A stretch of DNA of 64,000 nt from assembly GCA_029288365.1 (NCBI GenBank), contig JARIHI010000003.1, positions 108,771 to 172,770 of the forward strand, in the 5' to 3' direction. The number at the start of each line of letters is the position of its first letter. Positions within the stretch are counted from its first letter, which is position 1. The notes under the pieces are model-generated. The model searched no databases. It worked only from the letters and a program-made list of their open reading frames with translations, and was not told where the DNA came from. Below are positions 25,118 through 34,576 of this stretch, one piece after another. Made by a program: the position numbers and the translations under genes. Source of the stretch: Candidatus Saccharimonadota bacterium. Its GTDB lineage: Bacteria > Patescibacteriota > Saccharimonadia > Saccharimonadales > UBA4665.

Positions 25118-25681
25118 GTGAGCGAATGGCAACGAACTACCCGCAAAAATAAACCCTACACACTTGTTCCATACACTCCAGAATGGGCAGAGGAATTTAA
25201 AAAATTAAAAACACAAATATCACCGCTATTTGGTGATAACCTGATTAGCTTTGAGCACGTGGGTAGTACATCTATACCAGGGATGCTTGCAAAACCTCAA
25301 ATTGATGTATGCGCTATCGTGAGAGATCTTGAAATAGTTAAGGCCAGTCGCGTTAAGTTTAAAAGACTTGGCTATCAGGTCAAGGGAGACTATGTTGGCC
25401 AACACGAAGAGTATTTCACGTTCGATGAAAATGGCGAACGAAAATATAATATTCACACCTTGCAAAAAGGTAACCCCGCGATTACGGGTTATTTGAGTTT
25501 TCGCGATTATATACGCGCCCATAAAGAGGCTAGAGATGCATATATAGCTATAAAAGAAGAACTTCGAAAAGAGTATGGGGAAGACGACTACAACTCCTAC
25601 GACTGGCAAAAGGGCAACAAAATGGAGAGCTTAAAACAAGAAGCCAGAAAATGGTACAAACAAAATTCCAGCAAAATATAA
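25118..25681 (+). CDS. GrpB family protein (UPF0157, nucleotidyltransferase fold)
   Basis: The 187 aa product has the family core FEHVGSTSIPGMLAKPQIDV (about residues 46-65) with GS and DxD-like residues of the pol-beta nucleotidyltransferase fold, and RDYIRAHKEARDAY later. The substrate is unknown. Translation likely begins at GTG 25118. Just before it, ATG AAG TAG forms a two-codon minimal ORF that overlaps the GTG (TAGTG), so translational coupling or a start-site decoy is possible. Confidence 0.88.
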   Translation: MSEWQRTTRKNKPYTLVPYTPEWAEEFKKLKTQISPLFGDNLISFEHVGSTSIPGMLAKPQIDVCAIVRDLEIVKASRVKFKRLGYQVKGDYVGQHEEYFTFDENGERKYNIHTLQKGNPAITGYLSFRDYIRAHKEARDAYIAIKEELRKEYGEDDYNSYDWQKGNKMESLKQEARKWYKQNSSKI

Positions 25682-25699
25682 TTTCAAAAACTACTCTTT

Positions 25700-25945
25700 T
25701 TATTCCACTATTGGCAACATCTCGACAGGTACGTTTAGTATTTTGGCCAAGCGTCCGATTTGCTGAAATTTGCAATATTTTATTGGTTCGCCATCAGCAC
25801 TATATATACGATAGTAGTGCGGAAAGGTGACTACTTCTCCTTTAAAATTTTGAGCGTTTGTTGGTTTATTAATACGCTTAATTATCCAACCTGTAGGCTG
25901 CTCATCTAAAATGCGCTTTATTTTCGCGTAGTGATTAAAGGTCAT
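25700..25945 (-). CDS. Hypothetical protein, 81 aa
   Basis: This is a small basic, soluble protein, possibly alpha/beta (TFPHYYRIYSADGEPIKYCKFQQIG). Family not recognised. An extended -10 TGCTATAAT ends seven bases before the ATG, a clear leaderless promoter, and this supports the gene being real. It converges with the GrpB gene. Confidence 0.65.
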   Translation of the reverse strand: MTFNHYAKIKRILDEQPTGWIIKRINKPTNAQNFKGEVVTFPHYYRIYSADGEPIKYCKFQQIGRLAKILNVPVEMLPIVE

Positions 25946-26061
25946 TATCTTAATTATAGCAATCTGTTATTGAATAGGCGTACTCTCTAACATAATAACT
26001 TTAGGCCAGCCTTCTTTTATAATAAATTGCTTTCGCGCTTAGAATAGCGTTTAATAAACGG

Positions 26062-26838
26062 GTGCTTCTGGACAGTTTAGCTTTTTTAACCCCAGGTTTT
26101 GAATGGTGGCATCTTCCATTGCTTTTTCTAGCAGGATTAATCGGTGAAAGTTTTGGTGCCTTAGTAGGAGGAGGAAGCATCGTAACTATGCCAGCCCTAT
26201 TACTCACAGGAGTACCTTTGCAATCAGCAATAGCTATAGATACTGCAGCCTCAATAGGTACAGAGGTTGGGATTTTTGCAGAAACTCGTAAAAAAGTTAT
26301 CGCTCACAAAAAAATGGTTCTATTGCTTGCCATACCTCTGACACTTGGCGGTATCATAGGAACCTATCTGTTGTTAACAATTCCTGGCGACGTTATTAAA
26401 TACCTCATGGCTGCCACAATTACTTTCATAGTTATACATGCCTATGTCAGCAAGAGGCCTAACTCTAAGCGTGTTAGTAAAAAAAGCTATGCGTTAATAG
26501 TAGGCTTCCTTTTTCTAATAGGTATTTATTCAAATTTTATGGCAGCAGGTGAAGGAGCATTTAGTCGCATTGGTCTCATGACAATTCTGGGCTGGTCATT
26601 TATGCAAAGTCAGGGCATAAAAGCAACTGCAACCATGCCATCACGCATCTATTCGCTTGTCGTAACTGGCGTTGCTGGCCTTATTATCTGGCCATATTTG
26701 ATAACAATGTGGTGCTCAAATTTCTTAGCAGGCAAATATGCAACCAGATTCGTAAAAAATGTTCCTGATCAATACATGCGAATTATGCTGACTATTGTCA
26801 GTGTAGGATTTGTTATGTATTTGTTATTCTTTTATTAA
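26062..26838 (+). CDS. TauE/SafE-family membrane transporter
   Basis: This 258 aa protein has about eight hydrophobic segments. GESFGALVGGGSIVTMPALLL near the N-terminus and the second half-repeat SNFMAAGEGAFSRIGLM match the sulfite-exporter TauE/SafE (DUF81) pattern. The family moves sulfur-containing anions or organic acids across the membrane; the substrate here is unknown. It starts at GTG 26062, after a TTTAAT/TAGAAT region and without an SD. Confidence 0.82.
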   Translation: MLLDSLAFLTPGFEWWHLPLLFLAGLIGESFGALVGGGSIVTMPALLLTGVPLQSAIAIDTAASIGTEVGIFAETRKKVIAHKKMVLLLAIPLTLGGIIGTYLLLTIPGDVIKYLMAATITFIVIHAYVSKRPNSKRVSKKSYALIVGFLFLIGIYSNFMAAGEGAFSRIGLMTILGWSFMQSQGIKATATMPSRIYSLVVTGVAGLIIWPYLITMWCSNFLAGKYATRFVKNVPDQYMRIMLTIVSVGFVMYLLFFY

Positions 26839-26901
26839 GGCGGCTGAATCGTGACATTATTCGTGAGAAGATAACCCCGCTTACTAAAACTATGTGATTG
26901 T

Positions 26902-27702
26902 ATGACTATGACTTTTTCGATTCTGTTCTGGAATATATGGCTTGATAACCAGTTGCACGGCAAAAAAGGTGCGACTCACTTATTGTTTGAATTAGATCGC
27001 CTAGCGAATCAATACCAGCCCGACTTTATTGGTCTTAATGAGGTGTTGAAATATAAACATGATGATATACCTTTTGTACTTGAATTTTTAAAAGATCAGC
27101 TTGGCTACGCCCACAATCATTACACCACTCTCTCTGCTCACGATGATAATTGGTTCGACGGAGCAGCGTTCTGTTCTCGTGATAAGATTGATTCTATAAA
27201 AGAATTTCCGCTTTCAAAAAACAGCTATGCTACCCGAAGAGGTTATGAGGGTTTTAATCTACAAGCAATGGCTGCACATCTGCAACTGACTACACGACAT
27301 GACCTTGGAATAATTGTGACACATGCTATGCCCCTTATTCCTGCAACCACTGATATATTAGGAGATCATTACAGAGGCACCCATAAACTCAGTCAACTTA
27401 TACATTCCCAAGAGTATTCACGTAATACTATTCTTATAGGAGACATGAATGAGCCGAGGCTTATGCCCAGATCGCTTAGGGGTAAACTTGCGGATGTCAT
27501 GCATACAGAAACTGGTTCGTTTTTTAATCCAACTTGGCGTCATAATGCCCACCGCTTAACTCCACTTAGATGCAATTTGGACTATGTGTACTGGAGCAAG
27601 GACAGCGATTTTTATCTGAAGGATTTTAAAGTGTTATCAAGCAACGTTTCTGATCATAGACCACTTCTAGCTACTTTCGCGCTCAAAGCCCAGGATGAAT
27701 AA
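26902..27702 (+). CDS. Endonuclease/exonuclease/phosphatase family protein
   Basis: The 266 aa product shows the metal-dependent EEP fold: SILFWNIW (Asn), FIGLNEVL (Glu), TILIGDMNE (GDxN), LDYVYWS and SDHRPLLATF (SDH). There is no signal peptide or TM segment, so it is cytosolic. The EEP family includes DNA exonucleases, sphingomyelinases and inositol phosphatases. No neighbour suggests which. Confidence 0.88.
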   Translation: MTMTFSILFWNIWLDNQLHGKKGATHLLFELDRLANQYQPDFIGLNEVLKYKHDDIPFVLEFLKDQLGYAHNHYTTLSAHDDNWFDGAAFCSRDKIDSIKEFPLSKNSYATRRGYEGFNLQAMAAHLQLTTRHDLGIIVTHAMPLIPATTDILGDHYRGTHKLSQLIHSQEYSRNTILIGDMNEPRLMPRSLRGKLADVMHTETGSFFNPTWRHNAHRLTPLRCNLDYVYWSKDSDFYLKDFKVLSSNVSDHRPLLATFALKAQDE

Positions 27703-27749
27703 CAGATAAACTCTTTTGTAACTTGCTATAGAGAAAAGTTTTTGTTTTC

Positions 27750-28007
27750 TTATTTTTGCCTGTGTATACAACCGACCCAGCAGCAGGGGCGGCGTTTTCC
27801 CACCAATAATTCTGTAAGTACTCGTTCTATATGATTTTTTCGGGTTTCGGGTTTTTTGGTAGTGATAGTCCAGCAAATCCATTCATTACGAGCCAAAGGC
27901 GTGAGATCTTCCCACCTTTCTACAACAGATTTATCAGACTGAAGTGCTTTTCGTAAGTCATCCGGCACTTGATGCACCACGCCTTCGGATAGCTTTGGTA
28001 TAGTCAT
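27750..28007 (-). CDS. YdeI/OmpD-associated family protein, 85 aa
   Basis: I place the start at 28007 (MTIPKLSEG), because TACTAT ends six bases upstream; an in-frame ATG at 28043 would lie upstream of the promoter. VPDDLRKAL..., WICWTITTKKPETRKNHIERV and the GKRRPCCW tail match the bacteriocin-protection YdeI/OmdA-type family. Function poorly defined. Confidence 0.78.
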   Translation of the reverse strand: MTIPKLSEGVVHQVPDDLRKALQSDKSVVERWEDLTPLARNEWICWTITTKKPETRKNHIERVLTELLVGKRRPCCWVGCIHRQK

Positions 28008-28078
28008 CACTTTATAGTACCCTAGTTTTTGCCTTGCTACCAAGAAGTGCTGTTTTGTGCAGCATAAAAATTAAATAG

Positions 28079-28783
28079 CTAGAAACTTATCTGAGGATTA
28101 TGTTTGTCCAGCGTATAACAGGTCGTGTGCGCCTTAGTATAGATAGAAACGAGGTGTGCTAATTCATTTTGGGCATCAGCTAATTCTTTATCGGTAGTCG
28201 GCCCAATCGCCTCTAAAACCAGAATGCAGTCTTTGGTTTTTTCGGTCAGTATAGTGCGAGCAACTTCACGCCAATTCCAGCGACGACAAATGGTACTTTC
28301 TTGGTCTTTGTAAATTACTTCTCCTTCAGGTGGCGCCTGGGCATAGTCTTTGCCAAGCACCACTACAGGTTTTTCATTTTTGTCGGCATACGTGAGCTCT
28401 AAGTCGCCAACCATATGATCCAGGTCCTCGCCACCAGCAGGCAACATATATTTTAGCGAAACGAAATTGTAGATATCGACTAAAGGATTTATCGCCCCTA
28501 TATCCTGACCTTTGAGGATCCTCTTGTACAACGCCTCTATTGAACTAGGGTAGTCTTTTGGTTTGGAGCCAAATTTACGATGAGCTTCGCGCCATGCCGC
28601 TATTTTTGGCTCCTGAGACAATGGCTTATCGGCATATATTTGTCGTATTTCTCCAAGTAATTGATTGGTTTGATGAACTAAATCACTATTACTAGTTTGA
28701 TTATCGGCACCTTCCACCACGATTACTGCAAGGCGAGGATTATCAAAATCTTCAAATATTTTAGGATTTACGGTAATTACCAT
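28079..28783 (-). CDS. B3/B4 tRNA-binding domain protein
   Basis: With the start at 28783 (MVITVNPKIFEDF) the product is 234 aa. AWREAHRKFGSKPKDYPSSI, LVDIYNFVSLKYMLPAGGEDLD and a later CRRWNWREV match stand-alone B3/B4 domains, the editing/substrate-recognition domain of phenylalanyl-tRNA synthetase beta subunit. Stand-alone members are thought to deacylate mischarged tRNA or bind amino-acid ligands. An in-frame ATG at 28876 exists, but I see no promoter or SD for it. Confidence 0.82.
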   Translation of the reverse strand: MVITVNPKIFEDFDNPRLAVIVVEGADNQTSNSDLVHQTNQLLGEIRQIYADKPLSQEPKIAAWREAHRKFGSKPKDYPSSIEALYKRILKGQDIGAINPLVDIYNFVSLKYMLPAGGEDLDHMVGDLELTYADKNEKPVVVLGKDYAQAPPEGEVIYKDQESTICRRWNWREVARTILTEKTKDCILVLEAIGPTTDKELADAQNELAHLVSIYTKAHTTCYTLDKHNPQISF

Positions 28784-28940
28784 TACCTTTAGTTTATCAG
28801 ATAGCACCGAGTACATTCGCACTAACAAAACTTTGCAAGAAATAAGGAAGTTAGCAATAATTGTGTAATCCAGCACACATTTATTGCAGCGGGATTTGTT
28901 ATCATAATGATAGGAATAAATGGGTAAATTGGAGGATTAT

Positions 28941-29843
28941 ATGGCACAAAAAATTACACCAAACTTGTGGTTCGATGGCAACGCCAAGGAAGCGGTAGAT
29001 TTTTATACCTCTATATTTCCTGATAGTAAAGTGACTTCTACAACCAACTATCCTAATAGTAAAGAAGAAGGATTAGCTGACTTTCAGCTTGACATGGCTG
29101 GCAAGGTGTTGACTGTTGAATTTGAGCTGGGAGGCATGCAGTTTACCGCAATCAATGCCGGACCGGAATTTAAATTCACCCCGTCAATCTCGTTCATGGT
29201 AAATTTTGACCCCGCACGTGACGAACAAGCTCAGGAACACTTGGATGAGTTATGGAGCAAGCTTATTGAGGGCGGCGAAGCACTCATGCCGCTTGACGAG
29301 TATCCGTTTAGTAAACGATATGGTTGGGTTAAAGATCGGTATGGCCTTACGTGGCAACTAATTCTGACTGATCCGGAGGGCGAACCACGGCCATTCATTG
29401 TACCGTCGCTGCTGTTTACTGGCCAAAATACCAACCATGCCGAGGAGGCCATCGGTTTTTATACATCTGTATTTCAGGACGCTAAGCAAGGTATGCTCGC
29501 TCGTTACACTGAAGACACTGGACCCGCCAAAGCAGGCTCACTGATGTTTGCTGACTTTACACTAGCGGGTCAATGGTTTGCCATAATGGACTCAGGAGTC
29601 GAACAAGATTACACTTTTAATGAAGCGGTGTCTTTATCTGTATCTTGTAAAGACCAGACAGAGATTGACTACTTTTGGGAAAAACTTTCAAGCGTACCCG
29701 AGTCTGAGCAGTGTGGCTGGTGCAAGGATAAGTATGGTGTAAGCTGGCAAATCGTGCCAGAAAATATAGGTGAATTAATGAAACGCCCCGATGCCTTTAC
29801 CCATATGATGCAAATGAAAAAGCTCGTTATCAGCGATTTCTAA
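28941..29843 (+). CDS. Tandem PhnB-like VOC protein
   Basis: The start is placed at 28941 because GGAGG lies six bases upstream; ATG 28920 would add seven residues. The 300 aa protein holds two PhnB-type VOC units: TPNLWFDGNAKEAVDFYTSIF and later PSLLFTGQNTNHAEEAIGFY, each followed by GWVKDRYGLTWQLI or GWCKDKYGVSWQIV. PhnB-like proteins are VOC-fold members often annotated as demethylubiquinone-methyltransferase-like, but the catalytic activity is unproven. The duplicated halves form the usual paired active site. Confidence 0.88.
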   Translation: MAQKITPNLWFDGNAKEAVDFYTSIFPDSKVTSTTNYPNSKEEGLADFQLDMAGKVLTVEFELGGMQFTAINAGPEFKFTPSISFMVNFDPARDEQAQEHLDELWSKLIEGGEALMPLDEYPFSKRYGWVKDRYGLTWQLILTDPEGEPRPFIVPSLLFTGQNTNHAEEAIGFYTSVFQDAKQGMLARYTEDTGPAKAGSLMFADFTLAGQWFAIMDSGVEQDYTFNEAVSLSVSCKDQTEIDYFWEKLSSVPESEQCGWCKDKYGVSWQIVPENIGELMKRPDAFTHMMQMKKLVISDF

Positions 29844-29952
29844 ACACGCTCTATTCAAATTTAAAGAGTTCTTTTTGTGCTTCTTAATTTTTCATTAATT
29901 TTATGCTTATTAAGTGGTATAATAAAAAATACATTGATAAACGAGGGAATCA

Positions 29953-31470
29953 ATGGAGCATTTCGTTAAAGATATAGACACTCCCGATAGTCTGCTCTTA
30001 GAAATGTTCGATAATCTCCCAAGTCTAGCCTGGATGGCAAAACCTGACGGATATGTCTATTGGTTCAATAAACGGTGGTATGAATACACCGGGACGACAG
30101 CCGAAGATATGGAAGGGTGGGGATGGCAATCTGTACACGACCCCAAGACATTGCCGCAAGTGCTCAAACGGTGGAAAGAAGCTATAGAAGCCGGTAGGCC
30201 CACAGAAATGACCTTTCCTCTGAAAGGTACAGATGGTATTTTCCGCCCATTCTTAACTCGCGTAGCGCCTCTCAAAAATAGTCGAGGTGAAGTGCATCAT
30301 TGGCTAGGTACAAGTACTGATGTCACTGAACTCGTTAAGACTGAGCAAGCTTTGCGTGAGAGCCAAGAGCAAGCACAAGCCATTTTTGATCACGCGCCAG
30401 TAGGTATCACCTACGTAGATAATAGTGGCGAATGGCTCATGGTTAATAATCGTATATGCGAAATTCTGGGCTACAGCAAACAAGAGTTGTTGGGCGGCCT
30501 CACCTTTAAAGACATTACTCATCCTGATGATCTGTCTACCGATTTGCAAATGATGGATAAAGTTAGAAAAGGTGTGATTGACGGTTACACCAGAGAAAAG
30601 AGATACGTACGAAAAGACAAAAAGACAGTTTGGGGCAAGCTGACTGGTTCAGTGGTCCGCGATCAAAATAATCAACTGAAATACTTTATCGCCATCGTCG
30701 AAGATATAACAGAAGTAAAGAAAGCCCAAGAAGAGCAGCATAAGCTTCAACGTATTGCCCAAGAACGCAACGAGTTATTAAAAATAAATAAAGCCAAAGA
30801 TGAGTTTATCGGTATTGCCTCTCATCAACTTCGGACACCCGCAACAGCAGTAAAACAATATATCGGTTTATTGCTTAACGGCTTTGGTGGCGAGCTGACC
30901 GAAGAACAGCGGCGTTACTTACTAATCGCCGACGAGAGCAATAAACGCCAACTGAAGCTTGTGAACGACCTGTTAAAAACTGCACAAATTGACGATTCCA
31001 GCTATAAGCTACAGAGGAGGGTGGTCAGTTTGACGGAATTATTAAAAGAAACTATACAGGCGGAAGAGTTCGTCTTAAAAATGAGGGAGCAAGTGCTCAC
31101 AGCAAAAGGCTTAGATAAGGATATTACTGCCAAAGTGGATCCTATCGAGATCAAGTTAGCAATCTCCAATCTGCTCGAAAATGCCAGCAAGTACAGCGGC
31201 CCCGGTAAGGCAATCACAGTGAGTCTTGTAGCAAGCTCCAAGTCTGTCTCCATTTCGATTGAAGACGAAGGTGTCGGCATCGCAAAAGTAAAACAAAAAG
31301 AAATTTTTGATAAATTCACCAGAATAGACAATGAGTTTTCAGACACCGTAACTGGCACCGGACTAGGCCTATACTGGGTGAAGCAAATTGTTGAGCTTCA
31401 TGGTGGTACGATTAAGGTAAAATCTGTACTCAAAAAAGGCTCGAAGTTCACCATCAAACTACCTTTATAA
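29953..31470 (+). CDS. Soluble PAS-PAS sensor histidine kinase
   Basis: The 505 aa protein has two PAS domains (about residues 10-130 and 135-265, the second containing AIFDHAPVGITYVDNSG). A HisKA domain follows with the phospho-acceptor His near residue 291 (ASHQLRTPATAV), then a HATPase domain: LLENASKYSG (N box), DEGVGIA (G1), GTGLGLYWVKQIVELHGG (G2). No transmembrane helix is seen, so it senses a cytosolic cue through PAS. No response regulator is adjacent, so it is an orphan kinase. Promoter TGGTATAAT near 29915; GAGGGA before the ATG acts as SD. Confidence 0.93.
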   Translation: MEHFVKDIDTPDSLLLEMFDNLPSLAWMAKPDGYVYWFNKRWYEYTGTTAEDMEGWGWQSVHDPKTLPQVLKRWKEAIEAGRPTEMTFPLKGTDGIFRPFLTRVAPLKNSRGEVHHWLGTSTDVTELVKTEQALRESQEQAQAIFDHAPVGITYVDNSGEWLMVNNRICEILGYSKQELLGGLTFKDITHPDDLSTDLQMMDKVRKGVIDGYTREKRYVRKDKKTVWGKLTGSVVRDQNNQLKYFIAIVEDITEVKKAQEEQHKLQRIAQERNELLKINKAKDEFIGIASHQLRTPATAVKQYIGLLLNGFGGELTEEQRRYLLIADESNKRQLKLVNDLLKTAQIDDSSYKLQRRVVSLTELLKETIQAEEFVLKMREQVLTAKGLDKDITAKVDPIEIKLAISNLLENASKYSGPGKAITVSLVASSKSVSISIEDEGVGIAKVKQKEIFDKFTRIDNEFSDTVTGTGLGLYWVKQIVELHGGTIKVKSVLKKGSKFTIKLPL

Positions 31471-31678
31471 GAGCTTGAATATGCTATTAGCAACGAACGA
31501 AAGGCTTAATCCAAAACCATTCTAAAGCTGAGCAAAAGAAATGTAAGGATCCCAGGGCAAGCGTTGTATTCGTAAGTTATTGATTCCAATTGTCTCATAT
31601 TAACGCTGTTATCTTATAAAAATTGCGTCAAGCTTACATTGCATCTAGTCGTGCTCCGTGATACCATTTTAGTATGAT

Positions 31679-31808
31679 TTCAACCATAACGAAGCACCTC
31701 GTGATTGTCCTCGGCCTCAATGGGCTGTGCTTCGACATGGTTGAAGCCTAAGACTTACAAGTCTTTCGCGCAGTCCTATCAATCAGGCTTCAACCGCCTG
31801 ATTTTTTA
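31679..31808 (+). ncRNA. Candidate riboswitch/attenuator RNA with terminator
   Basis: Three alternative helices compete. First, TTCAACCAT (31679-31687) pairs with ATGGTTGAA (31737-31745), closing a hairpin with CGAAGCAC/GTGCTTCG (31690-31697/31727-31734) and a terminal GCCT-CAAT-GGGC. Second, GGTTGAAGCC (31739-31748) pairs with GGCTTCAACC (31786-31795). Third, the terminator is AATCAGGC/GCCTGATT (31781-31788/31796-31803) plus a T-run. Helix two excludes both others, the logic of aptamer, antiterminator and terminator. No known class recognised. The rest of 31471-31678 shows no gene; it must hold the promoter (candidates include TTGCAT near 31640). Confidence 0.65.
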
Positions 31809-31836
31809 ATTTATAGAAGTTCATAGGAGATATAAA

Positions 31837-32043
31837 GTGGAAACAGCAACAAACACCGGCGATACAGAGACCCATGCCGCCGAACAAGACGAAACTAGAG
31901 GCCAAGACGAAGTAGCAAGACAGACTGAGGAGAGACCTCGAGCTCTTGGGGCCCGGATGATCTGCGGAGTTTCTTATGCAGGAGAAGATCCCCGCTTTAC
32001 CTACACTCCACAAGCGTCCACGTACCCAAATTATCCGGCGTGA
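31837..32043 (+). CDS. Small acidic protein, 68 aa, behind the attenuator RNA
   Basis: It starts with GTG 31837, preceded by AGGAG (31826-31830). The sequence is Glu/Thr-rich and likely disordered (ETATNTGDTETHAAEQDETRG...), ending in YTPQASTYPNYPA. Family unknown. Its GC content is higher than its neighbours and it has an SD and structured leader, like the GC-rich gene set. Its end overlaps the converging aminotransferase gene by 13 bases. The attenuator upstream suggests ligand-dependent expression. Confidence 0.55.
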   Translation: METATNTGDTETHAAEQDETRGQDEVARQTEERPRALGARMICGVSYAGEDPRFTYTPQASTYPNYPA

Positions 32044-32954
32044 TCTTCTATTAGTGTAAATAGCTCTGGCTTTGTAGTACTGAGTGCTTGAAATTGTTCG
32101 CGTAGTTTTTTGGTAATAGGGCCAGGTTGCTTTGATATTTCTATATCGTCCACATGGCTGCACCAGGTTATATCCGCTGCGGTGCCACTAAAAAACACCT
32201 CATCAGCTTCATATAGCTCTTGTTTCTTGACCTTTCTTTCAACAACCGAGATACCAAGTTCCTGAGCAACTTCAACAACAGTTCGACGAGTAATGCCCTC
32301 GAGAATATCACTGTCCAGTGAGGGTGTAACAATCTGCAAATCTTTTACAATAAATAAGTTCATCACCGCGCCTTCACTGACGTCGCTATTCTTGTCGAGC
32401 ATAATAGCCGAATCGAAGCCTGCTTTATTCGCTTCGTGAATTGCTAGCGCTGAATTCAAATATCCACCAGTGGCCTTGGTGCGGGGCGGAATAGCTTTAT
32501 TAGAATTTCGTTGCCAGGTTGAAAACATAACTTTCAGCCCCTTGTTCGGATCAAAGTAATAAGACATCGGGAGCATATAGATCGCCAGTTCGTAATTTCC
32601 TTTAATGTGCGGCGATAAATTGGTGTCACTCCGATAGATGAGTGGCCGGATGTATGTTGTGCCTTTGACATTGTTTTTCCGGGCAAGCGATAAGATTATT
32701 TGCTTTACTTTTTGGTGATCAAAATCGTAGTCAAACTCCAAAGCCTCGACACTATCTTGTAAACGACGGAGGTGATCGTCTAGCCTAAAAATTGCCATAC
32801 CTTTATTTGTTTCAAATACTTTGATGCCGCCAAAAATACCAATGCCATAATGCAAGGCATTGGTCATAACAGAAACCTTAGCTTGTTCTATAGGCACAAT
32901 CTTGTCTTCGAAGTAAGCAAACGGATACGGCTCAGACGCTGGTTTTTTGCTCAT
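32031..32954 (-). CDS. ilvE: Branched-chain amino acid aminotransferase
   Basis: This fold-type IV PLP aminotransferase (307 aa) has VSVMTNALHYGIGIFGGIK near the N-terminus, RLDDHLRRLQDS, RTKATGGYLNSALAIHEA carrying the likely PLP lysine, SEGAVMNLFIV and EGITRRTVVEVAQELG. It interconverts Leu/Ile/Val and their 2-oxo acids using glutamate. No other branched-chain pathway gene is nearby, consistent with a reduced genome that mainly interconverts or scavenges. TATAAT lies about ten bases before the ATG. Confidence 0.92.
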   Translation of the reverse strand: MSKKPASEPYPFAYFEDKIVPIEQAKVSVMTNALHYGIGIFGGIKVFETNKGMAIFRLDDHLRRLQDSVEALEFDYDFDHQKVKQIILSLARKNNVKGTTYIRPLIYRSDTNLSPHIKGNYELAIYMLPMSYYFDPNKGLKVMFSTWQRNSNKAIPPRTKATGGYLNSALAIHEANKAGFDSAIMLDKNSDVSEGAVMNLFIVKDLQIVTPSLDSDILEGITRRTVVEVAQELGISVVERKVKKQELYEADEVFFSGTAADITWCSHVDDIEISKQPGPITKKLREQFQALSTTKPELFTLIEDHAG

Positions 32955-33003
32955 ATAGTCCTACATTATAGCGTAAGGCAACTCTAATCCTAAAACGACG
33001 TAA

Positions 33004-33897
33004 CTAAGCACGCACAACTCTAGTAATAGCAGGGCCAGCATTAGGGGAACGAGGGTCTGTAATACCACCATGCTCACGAAGATCTTCCAAGCCCAAGAAA
33101 AGACCAGCGGGGTGAGTAATTGGAAAATCTTTGTCTGGTGGGCGAGATGTACCTGTAGTTGTAAGAATAGGGGCCCCAGGAATAACGGGCAAGTGAGCAA
33201 GCCGGTCTGCCGCTTCGTGAGCAAACCTGAACCGAGACTCACAACACAACACATTGGTTAAATTTAACAACGTGACGCTCGCCCTATAGGCCCTTAATAC
33301 TCTGCCAAGTCGACTCATATCGCGACTGTTGGCAATATCACCTTGCCAAGGGACAATTGTTTTTTGCCTGGCCAATTCACTTGCTTCAGCAAAAGCGTCC
33401 GCAGAGAGCGCTGGGTGCCCAAGGCCAGCTAACTGCCAATAACCCGCACGCTCAGTTATAGCATCTTTTCTCCAACTGGGAACACTGTTGAAGCCCATTT
33501 TTTCATACCATTCTTCAATGCTTTCTGAGGTTCGAAGCGTAGTCACATATTTTGCCATATAGGCGATCATTTTAGGAGACTTATCAAGCATCAAAATTAC
33601 TTCTTCTGGTATGTAACGAATTGCAGCCATAAGCGCACTCTCACCAATAAGAATCGCTGCTCTATTTTCTGCTTGTTCGTATTCTGGCATTAATTCACGT
33701 GATTGCACTCGATCAAACGTAACAGCCAAGTCATCATTAGAAACATGATATGCGACTTCAGCAACCGACACCTCATGAGACGGCAATGCCGCATGATGAA
33801 CTATACCTACTAATTGTGTCGATCTAGTCCCTAAATGTACATAGTCGGCAGTATGGCTATTTTGCACATCAATTTCTGCAGTATCTCTAGTGGACAT
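33004..33897 (-). CDS. Hypothetical protein, 297 aa
   Basis: This is a soluble, alpha-rich protein; I recognise no family. A start at 33897 (MSTRDTAEIDVQ) fits a TTGTAA-N17-TAAAAT promoter whose -10 ends about eight bases upstream; an in-frame ATG at 33915 would overlap that promoter. Visible features are a His pair (VHHAAL), an ENRAAILIGESALMAAIRYIP helix and a Pro-rich tail. It lies close behind ilvE (49 bases) but has its own promoter. Confidence 0.7.
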   Translation of the reverse strand: MSTRDTAEIDVQNSHTADYVHLGTRSTQLVGIVHHAALPSHEVSVAEVAYHVSNDDLAVTFDRVQSRELMPEYEQAENRAAILIGESALMAAIRYIPEEVILMLDKSPKMIAYMAKYVTTLRTSESIEEWYEKMGFNSVPSWRKDAITERAGYWQLAGLGHPALSADAFAEASELARQKTIVPWQGDIANSRDMSRLGRVLRAYRASVTLLNLTNVLCCESRFRFAHEAADRLAHLPVIPGAPILTTTGTSRPPDKDFPITHPAGLFLGLEDLREHGGITDPRSPNAGPAITRVVRA

Positions 33898-34000
33898 AGT
33901 TTTATATTTTAACATTTTATTGAATTATTTACAATATATCTTTATAGTTCAAATTTATTAGATAATTGACTATTTTACATTTTTATATTATTGTATTGTA

Positions 34001-34549
34001 ATGCCAACTGACTTGGAAGTATATGATTCTCCAGATCCTAACCCTGAAACAGGTGATGTTATAGATGATGAAGCCTATATACATGCAGTGTATGATAGCC
34101 TTGGGATAGAAGCCGCCCTTGACGACTACTTAAATCCTGGTAGTGAAATAGAAGAGGCTGATGTTGAAGCCGTGTTAGCCAGATTCTCAGCTGCCCTCGC
34201 GAGTGCAGCGCTTATCAATGGCCAACTTGACGTTGCGATAGTACGTATGGGGGTAGATCATCTGACAAGAAATATGAACGAAGTATGTAGTGCACGTTAT
34301 GGCTACAAGTCAGCAACATTATTACAAAGCTTACTCATTAGAGCCGGAGTGGCAAACCCTCAGCCCAAGCGATATGTCCGCGAATTAGATGATCGGTATT
34401 GGGGTATTCAATTTCCGGAAGAATATACGGACGAAAGACAGGCTACAAGAAGCCCAGACGAAACAGAAGTCCAATACTTAACTCGACATATTCATCAATC
34501 TATAAAAGGTCTGGTTTTTGCTTATTTTACACATGTACGTAGCTACTAG
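34001..34549 (+). CDS. Hypothetical acidic protein, 182 aa
   Basis: The N-terminus is very acidic (PDPNPETGDVIDDEAY...), then helical, with a basic C-terminal half. No family recognised. The promoter TTGACT-N17-TATTGT ends six bases before the ATG, so the mRNA is leaderless. The -35 and AT-rich spacer resemble those of the 22456 and 35271 genes. Confidence 0.65.
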   Translation: MPTDLEVYDSPDPNPETGDVIDDEAYIHAVYDSLGIEAALDDYLNPGSEIEEADVEAVLARFSAALASAALINGQLDVAIVRMGVDHLTRNMNEVCSARYGYKSATLLQSLLIRAGVANPQPKRYVRELDDRYWGIQFPEEYTDERQATRSPDETEVQYLTRHIHQSIKGLVFAYFTHVRSY

Positions 34550-34576
34550 TAAGCATAGGTGTGATACAGTTACGAT

